Of a DNA stretch of 8,626 nt, positions 1-6,338 are shown piece by piece. The translations under genes were made by a program, and so were the position numbers. This DNA is from Alphaproteobacteria bacterium (GTDB lineage Bacteria > Pseudomonadota > Alphaproteobacteria > Rickettsiales > JAFLCR01): assembly GCA_017302755.1 (NCBI GenBank), contig JAFLCR010000091.1:1-8626 (forward strand), written 5' to 3'. A model generated the notes under the pieces. The model was not told where the DNA came from. It ran no database searches and saw only the letters and a program-made list of their open reading frames with translations. Every line of letters starts with the position of its first letter. The stretch's first letter is position 1.

Positions 1-7
1 CCCAAAT

Positions 8-1162
8 TCAAATTTCAACGCAGCACACAGCACGCACCACGCGCATCAGGAGTTCCGCCACGTGGCGCAGCTGCGGCCCGGTGAACTTCAGCAGCACGTC
101 GCCATCCTGCACCAGATACTCCTTTCCTTCAAGCCGCATCCGCCCCGCTTCCTTGGCGCCCTGCTCGCCTTGATGCTTGACGTAATCGGCGTACGCAATG
201 GTTTCGGCGCGGATGAAGCCTTTCTGGAAATCGGTATGAATCACCCCCGCCGCTTCGGGTGCGGTTGCGCCTTTATGCACGGTCCAGGCGCGGGCCTCTT
301 TGGGGCCAATGGTCAGAAACGTGATGAGCCCAAGCAGGGAATAACCCGTGTGGATGACGCGGGAAAGCCCGGTTTCCTTGAGGCCGAGATCAGCTAGGAA
401 TGCCTGTTTTTCCTCCGGCTCCAGCACCGCCACCTCGGATTCGATCTTGGCCGATACCACGACGCATGGCACTTTCAGCGCCGCCTGCACCTTCGCCGAG
501 AGCGCGTTGCCGCTGGCGGCGCTCGCCTCCTCGACATTGCACACCACCATCATCGGCTTGGCGGTAAGAAGCTGAAGCATCTTGAATTGCTTATCTTCTT
601 CCGCGTCCGTCACCTTGAGTTCACGCGCGGGCTTGCCATCGTTCAAAAGCGCCGCCAGTTTCTCGCACAGCGCCGCCTGGATCTTGGCTTCCTTATCCCC
701 TCCCTTGGCTTTCTTCTGGAGGTTAGGCAAGCGCTTCTCCACGCTTTCCAGATCCGCCAGCACCAGCTCGGTCTCGATGATTTCGGCATCAGCAAGCGGG
801 TCGATGCGGCCTTCGACATGGGTGATGTCGCCGTCCTCGAAGCAGCGCAGCACCATGCAGATGGCATCCACCTCGCGGATATGCGCCAGGAACTGGTTGC
901 CGAGCCCTTCGCCCTTGCTTGCCCCGCGCACGAGGCCGGCGATGTCCACGAATTCGATCTGTGTCGGAATGATCTGCGCTGACCCGGCGATCTTCGCCGC
1001 GACGTCCAGCCGGTCGTCGGGCACGCCGACGCGGCCTATATTAGGCTCAATCGTGCAGAACGGATAATTCGCCGCTTCCGCAGCCGCCTGGGCCACCAGC
1101 GCGTTGAAAAGTGTCGATTTACCGACATTTGGCAGGCCAACGATGCCGCATTTAAATCCCAT
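8..1162 (-). CDS. ychF: Redox-regulated/ribosome-binding ATPase YchF (Obg-family P-loop NTPase)
   Basis: Universal P-loop NTPase of the Obg/HflX branch (OLA1/YchF). It binds ribosomes, prefers ATP to GTP and is linked to stress and translation control. The 384-residue product has a G1/Walker A GLPNVGKST at 9-17, a switch II motif DIAGLVRGASKGEG at 73-86, and NVEE at 209-212 in place of the GTP-specific NKxD, as expected for ATP preference. A C-terminal TGS domain covers about 277-358 (KEARAWTV, IHTDFQKGFIRAE, LEGKEYLVQDGDV). The start at 1162 is chosen because the family begins MGFKCGIVG and an AAGGAG (1169-1174 on the complement) sits 6 nt upstream; a 28-residue upstream extension in the same frame lies inside pth and is unlikely. 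The ribosome site overlaps the pth stop codon, so the two genes are probably translationally coupled. Odd: family members normally end about 6-8 residues after DGDV, whereas this one continues about 20 more. Confidence 0.97.
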   Translation of the reverse strand: MGFKCGIVGLPNVGKSTLFNALVAQAAAEAANYPFCTIEPNIGRVGVPDDRLDVAAKIAGSAQIIPTQIEFVDIAGLVRGASKGEGLGNQFLAHIREVDAICMVLRCFEDGDITHVEGRIDPLADAEIIETELVLADLESVEKRLPNLQKKAKGGDKEAKIQAALCEKLAALLNDGKPARELKVTDAEEDKQFKMLQLLTAKPMMVVCNVEEASAASGNALSAKVQAALKVPCVVVSAKIESEVAVLEPEEKQAFLADLGLKETGLSRVIHTGYSLLGLITFLTIGPKEARAWTVHKGATAPEAAGVIHTDFQKGFIRAETIAYADYVKHQGEQGAKEAGRMRLEGKEYLVQDGDVLLKFTGPQLRHVAELLMRVVRAVCCVEI

Positions 1163-1172
1163 GATCTTCTCC

Positions 1173-1736
1173 TTAAGCCATTTCTTGCAAAAATTTGGGC
1201 ATATCGTCCGCCAGTAGCCAGGGTAGCGCGTCCGCGACCTTATCAAAGACCGGCTTCATCTGCGCCTCCTCATCAGTGGTATAGTTGCCGAGCACGTGGC
1301 CGGTAACGCGATCTTTATCGCCGGGATGGCCGATGCCGATGCGCACCCTGATGTAATCCTGCCCCACCGCTTCGTCGATGGATTTAATGCCGTTATGTCC
1401 GCCCGATCCGCCGCCGCGCTTCACTTTGACTTTGCCGAAAGGGACGTCCAGTTCGTCATGCAGCACAATCATCCGCTGCGGCGGAATCTTGAAGAATGCC
1501 GCCACCGGCTGCACGCTCTTGCCGGAGAGGTTCATGTAGGTCATGGGCTTGAGCGCCAGGCACGCCTTTCCTTCCACCACGCCTTTGGAAAGCAGGCCGT
1601 GATATTTTTCCTGCTCCGCGCCAAATCCCCAGGCATCCGCAATCGCATCGATGGCCATGAAGCCTGCGTTATGCCGGTTGCGGCGGTATTGCGGCTCGGG
1701 GTTACCCAAACCTATCAGTAGAAATTCGGCACTCAT
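1173..1736 (-). CDS. pth: Peptidyl-tRNA hydrolase
   Basis: Cleaves the ester bond of peptidyl-tRNAs released from stalled ribosomes, recycling tRNA in the cytoplasm; normally essential in bacteria. The 187 residues match the usual length. The N-terminal GLGNP is at 9-13 with substrate-binding N12, the catalytic His is H22 in NRHNAGF, KPMTYMNLSG at 63-72 carries N69, LHDELD at 92-97 carries D94, and GGHNGIKS at 112-119 carries N115. All of these match the bacterial Pth1 active site. The start at 1734-1736 gives the family's normal N-terminus. The ribosome site is weak (an A-rich GAAAAAG just upstream). Ten nt separate it from ychF downstream. The preceding rplY terminator lies only 32 nt upstream of the start codon, so expression may depend on read-through or on an unrecognised promoter overlapping the hairpin. 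Confidence 0.97.
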   Translation of the reverse strand: MSAEFLLIGLGNPEPQYRRNRHNAGFMAIDAIADAWGFGAEQEKYHGLLSKGVVEGKACLALKPMTYMNLSGKSVQPVAAFFKIPPQRMIVLHDELDVPFGKVKVKRGGGSGGHNGIKSIDEAVGQDYIRVRIGIGHPGDKDRVTGHVLGNYTTDEEAQMKPVFDKVADALPWLLADDMPKFLQEMA

Positions 1737-1768
1737 GCACTTTTTCTATCAGCCCTTTCAGGCACAAA

Positions 1769-1797
1769 AAAGCCCCCGCGAACCGTGCGGGGGCTTT
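1769..1797 (-). terminator. Rho-independent terminator after rplY
   Basis: A perfect 11-bp inverted repeat (AAAGCCCCCGC at 1769-1779 pairing with GCGGGGGCTTT at 1787-1797) encloses a 7-nt loop. Read on the minus strand, the GC-rich stem is followed by a run of six T. It starts 16 nt after the rplY stop codon, so it should end or attenuate the prs-rplY transcript before pth. Confidence 0.9.
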
Positions 1798-1813
1798 CTC
1801 GGAAACAATAAGA

Positions 1814-2515
1814 TTACTTCTTCGCAGGCGCAGCGGGAGCCGCGGCTTTCGCACCGCCAGCAGGAGCGGCGGCCTTTGCACCGGCGGCGGGAGCAGCGGC
1901 AGCATCCGCACCTTCGGCACCTTCGGCGGCGGGCTTGGCTTCTTCTTCCGCGGCACGGCCAACGATCGTCGCGATGGTGAAGTCGCGGTCGCTGATGACG
2001 GGCTTCACGCCATCAGGCAGCTTCACGTGGCTGATATGGAGCGAGTGGCCGATGTCGACATTGGTGATGTCCGCATCCAGGAACGGAGGAATGGTGTCCG
2101 GGGTGCAGATCAGTTCCACGTCGTGGCGCACGATATTGAGCACACCGCCGCGCTTGAGACCCAGGGACTTTTCATGGCCGTGGAAATGGATGGGCACATG
2201 CACGCGAACTTTGGTGTCCTTGCCCACACGCAGGAAGTCGGCGTGTTCGATCACGTCGGTCACCGGATGCAGCGACACGTCACGGGGCAGCACGCGCACG
2301 GTATCCTTGCCGACCTTGATGTCTACGAGCTTCGTCATGAAGCCGGCCTTCATATATTCTTTCGTCACTTCCTTAAGCGGAAGCACAATGCTCATCGGCT
2401 CTTTCTTCTCACCATAAATCACACCGGGGAACTTGCCCGCACGGCGAAGCGCGCGCGCCGGGCCTTTGCCGGTACCTTCACGGATTTCAGCGTCTATTTG
2501 CAGTACTTTCGTCAT
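1814..2515 (-). CDS. rplY: 50S ribosomal protein L25 / general stress protein CTC family, two-domain form
   Basis: Binds 5S rRNA in the large ribosomal subunit. The 233-residue product is the long CTC/TL5 type. The N-terminal L25 5S-binding beta-barrel covers about 4-93 (IREGTGKGPARALRRAGKFP, GVIYG, LPRDVSLHPVTD). The C-terminal TL5 domain covers about 100-187 (VRVHVPIHFHGHEKS, KRGGVLNIVRHDVELICTPD, FLDADITNVDIGHSLHISHV). A low-complexity Ala/Pro/Lys tail follows from 188, with the block GAKAAAPA repeated at 212-219 and 221-228. The start at 2515 is preferred over one 13 codons upstream because AAGGAG lies 7 nt before it (2523-2528 on the complement) and the family begins near M-x-x-x-x-L-x-A. 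The 67-nt gap to prs shows no terminator, so the two genes are probably co-transcribed. Confidence 0.96.
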   Translation of the reverse strand: MTKVLQIDAEIREGTGKGPARALRRAGKFPGVIYGEKKEPMSIVLPLKEVTKEYMKAGFMTKLVDIKVGKDTVRVLPRDVSLHPVTDVIEHADFLRVGKDTKVRVHVPIHFHGHEKSLGLKRGGVLNIVRHDVELICTPDTIPPFLDADITNVDIGHSLHISHVKLPDGVKPVISDRDFTIATIVGRAAEEEAKPAAEGAEGADAAAAPAAGAKAAAPAGGAKAAAPAAPAKK

Positions 2516-2582
2516 CGTCTTACTCCTTGGTTCAAGCGCCTCGGTCTCTGCCACACCATGCGGCCGATGCCCGCCTCACTCA

Positions 2583-3515
2583 TCAATCAAACAAACTCGA
2601 TACCGAGCTTTCCTCGCTGATTCTCCTGACCGCTTCAGCCAGAAGAGGGGCGATGGAAAGCACCCGTATGTTCCTGGTCTCCTTCACCGCATCCGTCACC
2701 GGGATGCTGTCCGTAATCACCAGTGAGGAAAGCTTGGACTTCCTCACCCGCTCCACAGCCGGGCCGGAGAGCACGCCATGCGTCACATAGGCCGACACCG
2801 ACACCGCGCCTTCGGCCATCAAGGCATCCGCCGCATTGCACAAGGTGCCGGCGGTGTCTACAATATCGTCAACCAGAATGCAATCCCGGCCCTTCACGTC
2901 ACCGATAATGTGCATGACCTCGCTCTGATTAGCAGCCTCACGGCGCTTATCGACAATGGCCAGCTCTGTCTCGATGCGCTTGGCAATGGCGCGGGCACGC
3001 ACCACGCCGCCCACGTCGGGAGAGACAATCACCGGCTTGGCGCCCTTGAAATGCTGCTGGATGTCGGCCACAAAAACCGGCGCCGCATAGAGGTTATCCA
3101 CTGGAATATCAAAGAAACCTTGGATCTGGCCAGCGTGCAAATCGAGCGTCAGCACCCGGTTCGCGCCGGCGACCGAGATGATATCCGCAACCAGCTTGGC
3201 CGAAATGGGCGTGCGGGGGCCGGGCTTCCTGTCCTGCCGCGCATAGCCGAAATAGGGAATCACTGCCGTGACACGGCGGGCCGAGGCGCGCTTCAGCGCA
3301 TCCTGGCAGACCAGCAGCTCCATGATATGGTCATTGGCGGGATAGGAGGTGGATTGAATCACGAACACGTCTTCGCCGCGTACATTCTCATGAATTTCCA
3401 CGAAAATCTCCAAATCGGAGAAGCGGCGCACGCTGGCCTTGGTAAGCGACGTGCCGAGATAGGCCGACATGGCCTCAGCCAGGGGACGATTACTGTTACA
3501 GGCCAGGAGCTTCAT
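2583..3515 (-). CDS. prs: Ribose-phosphate pyrophosphokinase (PRPP synthetase)
   Basis: Makes phosphoribosyl pyrophosphate from ribose 5-phosphate and ATP, supplying purine, pyrimidine, histidine, tryptophan and NAD synthesis. The 310 residues match class I enzymes. Visible motifs are FSDLEIFVEIHENVRGEDVF at 32-51, the ATP-contacting flexible loop RQDRKPGPRTPIS at 93-105, the metal-binding DLHAGQIQGFFDIPVDNLYA at 125-144, SPDVGGVVRARA at 165-176, the catalytic K190 and R192 in VDKRR, and the PRPP loop VDDIVDTAGT at 215-224. No essential residue appears missing. The start at 3515 gives the family N-terminus (MKLLACNSNRPLA). An in-frame start 15 codons upstream would fall inside the promoter described at 3551-3579. 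The ribosome site before 3515 is weak. It heads the prs-rplY unit and diverges from the response regulator gene. Confidence 0.97.
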   Translation of the reverse strand: MKLLACNSNRPLAEAMSAYLGTSLTKASVRRFSDLEIFVEIHENVRGEDVFVIQSTSYPANDHIMELLVCQDALKRASARRVTAVIPYFGYARQDRKPGPRTPISAKLVADIISVAGANRVLTLDLHAGQIQGFFDIPVDNLYAAPVFVADIQQHFKGAKPVIVSPDVGGVVRARAIAKRIETELAIVDKRREAANQSEVMHIIGDVKGRDCILVDDIVDTAGTLCNAADALMAEGAVSVSAYVTHGVLSGPAVERVRKSKLSSLVITDSIPVTDAVKETRNIRVLSIAPLLAEAVRRISEESSVSSLFD

Positions 3516-3550
3516 GACGCAATCGAGATTTCGGGTGACAGGGGCGGCGG

Positions 3551-3579
3551 AACATAACAATATGCCCCTGGAATGTAAA
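3551..3579 (-). promoter_or_regulatory. Predicted sigma-70-type promoter for prs
   Basis: On the minus strand a -35 TTTACA (complement of 3574-3579) and a -10 TATGTT (complement of 3551-3556) are separated by exactly 17 nt. Transcription would begin near 3544, giving a leader of about 29 nt before the prs start at 3515. The spacing and the fit of both hexamers are good; assignment is by eye only. Confidence 0.6.
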
Positions 3580-3630
3580 CCATTCTTTCCCTAACTTGCC
3601 CATTCGCCAGGAGCCGCTACCTGTAGGGGT

Positions 3631-4341
3631 ATGAACGACAGAAAACCTCATATCCTGGTGGTTGACGATGATCGCGCCCTGCGCGAGCTGCTGCATCGTT
3701 TCCTGAGCGACCACGGCTTCGCGGTTTCCGGCGCCGGCAGCGCCGAGGAAGCCGCCGCCGCGCTTGCCCAAACGCTCCCGGACCTCGCCGTGCTGGACGT
3801 GATGATGCCCGGCGATACAGGGTTCGTATTCCTGGAAAGACTGCGCAAGGGCGAGGTGCGCCCCGACGCCGCCCGTCTGCCCGTGCTCATGCTGACCGCG
3901 ATGGGGGATCCTGAAGATCGTATCCAAGGTCTGCGCCGGGGGGCGGACGACTACCTGTCCAAGCCATTTGAACCGGAAGAACTGGTGCTGCGCATCCGCA
4001 ACGTTCTGGGCCGGGCGACAACGCAAGCTCCCCCTGCGGTCATCCGCTTCGGGCCGTTCACGTTCGACCTCGCCAGCCAACGCCTCACCCGGGGCCAGGC
4101 CACCGTGCATCTCACTTCGGGCGAAGCACAGCTGATGGCTGTCTTCGCCGCCCATGCGGGAGAAGCGCTGTCACGCGATTTCCTGTCCTCGAAACTGACC
4201 GTGCCCGCCACGGACCGCACCATCGACGTGCAAGTGACCCGGTTGCGCAAGAAGCTGGAGGAGGATCCCCGCCAGCCGCAATACATCCAGACCGTACGCC
4301 ATCTGGGCTATGCCTTGCGCGTGAATACGGGGGAAAGATGA
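3631..4341 (+). CDS. OmpR-family response regulator (receiver plus winged helix)
   Basis: DNA-binding output half of a two-component system. The 236-residue protein has a receiver domain at about 7-127 with acidic pocket D12-D14 (VVDDD), phospho-acceptor D56 (LAVLDVMMPG), conserved T89 (MLTA) and K111 (YLSKPF). A winged-helix domain of OmpR/PhoB type covers about 135-232, with LTSGEAQLMAVFAAHAGEAL and a recognition-helix region DRTIDVQVTRLRKKLEED, ending YIQTVRHLGYAL. Length and C-terminal sequence resemble OmpR more than PhoB or KdpE, but orthology cannot be shown here, so no symbol is given. The start is set by the conserved HILVVDDD close to the N-terminus. The ribosome site is poor: AGGAG at 3609-3613 is 17 nt away and AGGGG ends 1-2 nt before the ATG. 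It overlaps its partner kinase by the ATGA arrangement. Confidence 0.95.
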   Translation: MNDRKPHILVVDDDRALRELLHRFLSDHGFAVSGAGSAEEAAAALAQTLPDLAVLDVMMPGDTGFVFLERLRKGEVRPDAARLPVLMLTAMGDPEDRIQGLRRGADDYLSKPFEPEELVLRIRNVLGRATTQAPPAVIRFGPFTFDLASQRLTRGQATVHLTSGEAQLMAVFAAHAGEALSRDFLSSKLTVPATDRTIDVQVTRLRKKLEEDPRQPQYIQTVRHLGYALRVNTGER

Positions 4342-5654
4342 AGATTTTTCCATCGCTCAACACTCTGCTCCCTCGCAGCCTGTTCGGGCGCACCTTGCTG
4401 ATCCTGCTGCTGCCTACCTTGCTCGTGCAGGCCGTGACTACCTACATTTTTTACGACAGGCATTGGGACCATGTGAGCCGCAACATGGCCCTGAGCCTGG
4501 CCGGGGAAATCGCCATGCTGGTCGATGAGATCCATGCCACGGGCTACACTAATTTCTCGCCCCGGGGACATAAGGCCAAGCAGTTCATGAACCTGGATCT
4601 TGAATTTGCCAAAACCAAGAAACACGACCCGAAGAAGCTGAAACCGCTTGATGTTCCTAGCTTCATGAAAGAGCTTGGCCAGCGCATCAAGGAGCCGTTC
4701 TTGATCTACGAGGAGCCAGGGGGTGACGACCTTCTGGTGGTGATTTCTTTCGAGGAAGGCTACCTGACGGTACGCACCTCAAGGAAGCGTCTGGTCAGCT
4801 CGACGACCTATATCTTCATTTTGTGGATGAGCGGGGCGGCGGTGCTGTTCACCGGACTTTCCATCTACTTTCTGCGCGGACAGCTGCGGCCTCTGTCGGT
4901 GCTGGCCCAGGCCGCTGACGATTTCGGGCGCGGCATGGATAGTCCGGATTTCCGGCCACGCGGCGCTCTTGAAATCCGCCATGCCGCCACAGCCTTTCTT
5001 ACCATGCGCGACCGCATCCAGCGTTTCGTGACCCAGCGCACGGGCATGCTCTCAGCCATCTCGCACGACCTGCGCTCGCCCCTCACCCGCATGAAGCTGC
5101 GGCTCGCCATGATGCCTGCCAGCCCCGACCGCGACGCCCTGACCGAAGACGTCTCCCATATGGAGCACATGGTCGCCGAATACCTGCAATTCGCCCGCGG
5201 CGAAGGCACGGAAGCGCCCCAGGCCGTGCGACTTGATCTGCTGCTCCTGGAAATGGCGGAAGGCTATGCCGCCACCGGCGGCGATGTGACGCTCCATACG
5301 CCGCCGGTCTGCAGCGCGACCCTGCGTCCCCAGGCTTTCCGCAGGGCGCTCGGCAACCTGATCGACAATGCTCTAACCTACGGCAATCGCGTAGAACTGG
5401 CCCTGGCCCTGGAACCGCACACCATCTCCATCACCGTGGACGATAACGGCCCCGGCATCGCCCCGGGCTTACGCGAGCAGGCTTTCAAGCCCTTCGAGCG
5501 GCTGAATGCCGCCCGCACTCCGGGGCATGGCGGCGCCAGCGTCGGGTTGGGGCTGACCATCGCCCGGGACATCTGCGCCGCCCACGGCGCGATGCTGCTG
5601 CTGGAGGATGCGCCACTGGGAGGCTTGCGCGCCCGCATCCGCCTGCCGCGATAG
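4338..5654 (+). CDS. EnvZ-like membrane sensor histidine kinase
   Basis: Partner of the overlapping response regulator; it should autophosphorylate on His and phosphorylate that regulator. The 438-residue protein has a first membrane segment at about 17-39 (LFGRTLLILLLPTLLVQAV), a Lys-rich periplasmic region at about 40-156, and a second membrane segment at about 157-179 (IFILWMSGAAVLFTGLSIYF). A HAMP linker spans about 180-233, and the HisKA dimerisation domain carries phospho-acceptor H243 in SHDLRSPLTRMKL. The HATPase_c domain has N box LGNLIDNAL (338-346), G1 DDNGPGIAP (368-376), F box FKPFERL (383-389) and G2 GLGL (403-406). ATG at 4338 overlaps the regulator stop, preceded by a good GGGGAAAG. 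Domain order and length match EnvZ. The stimulus is unknown. Residue 247 is Ser where EnvZ has Thr. Confidence 0.95.
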   Translation: MKIFPSLNTLLPRSLFGRTLLILLLPTLLVQAVTTYIFYDRHWDHVSRNMALSLAGEIAMLVDEIHATGYTNFSPRGHKAKQFMNLDLEFAKTKKHDPKKLKPLDVPSFMKELGQRIKEPFLIYEEPGGDDLLVVISFEEGYLTVRTSRKRLVSSTTYIFILWMSGAAVLFTGLSIYFLRGQLRPLSVLAQAADDFGRGMDSPDFRPRGALEIRHAATAFLTMRDRIQRFVTQRTGMLSAISHDLRSPLTRMKLRLAMMPASPDRDALTEDVSHMEHMVAEYLQFARGEGTEAPQAVRLDLLLLEMAEGYAATGGDVTLHTPPVCSATLRPQAFRRALGNLIDNALTYGNRVELALALEPHTISITVDDNGPGIAPGLREQAFKPFERLNAARTPGHGGASVGLGLTIARDICAAHGAMLLLEDAPLGGLRARIRLPR

Positions 5655-5720
5655 CCTTGGAAATAACAGTGAATTTAAGAAGATAGCGGGCTCGATGCAA
5701 ATTGCGAGTCTGAGCATAAA

Positions 5721-5751
5721 AAAACGCCCGGAGCGATGCTTCGGGCGTTTT
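5721..5751 (-). terminator. Bidirectional intrinsic terminator between kinase and phasin genes
   Basis: AAAACGCCCG (5721-5730) pairs perfectly with CGGGCGTTTT (5742-5751). The stem can extend inward through G-U, A-T, G-C and C-G pairs to a 3-nt loop. On the minus strand it is followed by seven T, so it is strongest for the phasin gene (stop at 5771). On the plus strand it offers only four T, yet it sits 66 nt after the kinase stop and is the only visible terminator for that operon. Confidence 0.88.
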
Positions 5752-5770
5752 AAGCAAAACCTGCTGCTGC

Positions 5771-6202
5771 TTATTTCTTGCTGGCGGAGGCCACCACTTT
5801 GCTGGCTTCCTCAAGCACTTCCTTGGCCTGCTTGTTGCACAGGTCATAGAGTTCGGTGTTGGACTTGGTGACCATTTCGGTCGCTTCGCGCAGATGGCTC
5901 AGGCCACGCTCGAAGAGCGACTTGGTCAGTTCGGCAATCTTCGCGGCGCCGGTTTCCGGCGAACCGCCGGTAAACAGCTCGCGCGAGGTCTGGAGAATGT
6001 CCTCCACGGCCGACTGGGCCACGGCAGCTTGACGGCGCAGGATCGCCTGCGCGTCCTCGCTGACGAGGCGGCCGGCTTCGGTCGCGAACTCACCGCTCTT
6101 GCTGTACAGCTTGACGGCCTTGGTTGTGTATTCCGTGGCGGCAGGAAGCTTCCAGTCGCTCCACAGCTTGAAAATATCGTTGAATGCGTTGGCTTGTGCC
6201 AT
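5771..6202 (-). CDS. Phasin family protein (PHA granule-associated)
   Basis: Phasins are small amphipathic helical proteins that coat polyhydroxyalkanoate storage granules and control granule number and size. The 143-residue product starts MAQANAFNDIFKLWSDWKLP and continues as near-unbroken predicted helix. It is rich in Ala, Glu, Lys, Ser and Thr, has no transmembrane segment or signal peptide, and ends KVVASASKK. The spacing of hydrophobics (AVAQSAVEDILQTSRELF, IAELTKSLFERGLSHLREA) fits the Phasin_2-type family. The start at 6202 is chosen because AAGGAG lies 8 nt upstream (6211-6216 on the complement) and a TTGACT/TATGCT promoter lies about 75 nt further up; a longer in-frame start at 6361 would overlap proC and include the promoter. 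No PHA synthase or depolymerase lies in the window. The family call is fairly firm, the exact subfamily less so. Confidence 0.88.
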   Translation of the reverse strand: MAQANAFNDIFKLWSDWKLPAATEYTTKAVKLYSKSGEFATEAGRLVSEDAQAILRRQAAVAQSAVEDILQTSRELFTGGSPETGAAKIAELTKSLFERGLSHLREATEMVTKSNTELYDLCNKQAKEVLEEASKVVASASKK

Positions 6203-6243
6203 GGTCGTTACTCCTTGCAAATTACTTAATGTCACCCGCACAC

Positions 6244-6258
6244 TGCTGCGGCGCAGCA
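6244..6258. promoter_or_regulatory. Candidate PhaR-type operator in the phasin leader
   Basis: TGCTGC (6244-6249) and GCAGCA (6253-6258) are perfect inverted arms around a 3-nt centre, containing the exact pattern CTGC-N3-GCAG. This resembles the site reported for the PHA-sensing repressor PhaR of Paracoccus and Rhodobacter. It would lie about 20-34 nt downstream of the predicted phasin transcription start. The match to a short motif and the gene context support it; PhaR itself is not in the window. Confidence 0.5.
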
Positions 6259-6284
6259 ATTCAAATGACAGTGATCTTGGCGCG

Positions 6285-6312
6285 AGCATACCACTACTCA
6301 GAGGAGAGTCAA
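6285..6312 (-). promoter_or_regulatory. Predicted sigma-70-type promoter for the phasin gene
   Basis: On the minus strand a -35 TTGACT (complement of 6307-6312) and a -10 TATGCT (complement of 6285-6290) are 16 nt apart. The predicted start is near 6278, giving a leader of about 75 nt before the phasin ATG. This is one of the best consensus matches in the window and fits an abundantly expressed granule protein. Confidence 0.7.
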
Positions 6313-6322
6313 GTGGTTTTTG

Positions 6323-6331
6323 TGCAACGCA
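6323..6331. promoter_or_regulatory. Second TGC-N3-GCA site upstream of the phasin promoter
   Basis: The 9-bp TGC-AAC-GCA element lies 11 nt upstream of the predicted -35 box and just after the proC stop codon. It shares the inner core of the 6244-6258 palindrome but not the outer C/G pair (GTGC...GCAA instead of CTGC...GCAG). It could be a weaker second operator; being so short, it could also be chance. Confidence 0.3.
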
Positions 6332-6338
6332 ACATGAT

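Noticed and set aside
62..1067. Several plus-strand open frames opposite ychF
   Set aside because: All are antisense shadows of ychF, without ribosome sites or family motifs.
2778..3557. Long plus-strand open frame (259 codons) opposite prs
   Set aside because: It mirrors the confidently identified prs gene, has no recognisable family motifs, and is explained by high GC in the antisense frame.
3496..4155. Minus-strand open frame (219 codons) covering the start of prs and the response regulator
   Set aside because: It is antisense to the regulator's receiver domain and overlaps the prs promoter; its composition (many His, Gln, Gly, Arg) looks like a shadow frame.
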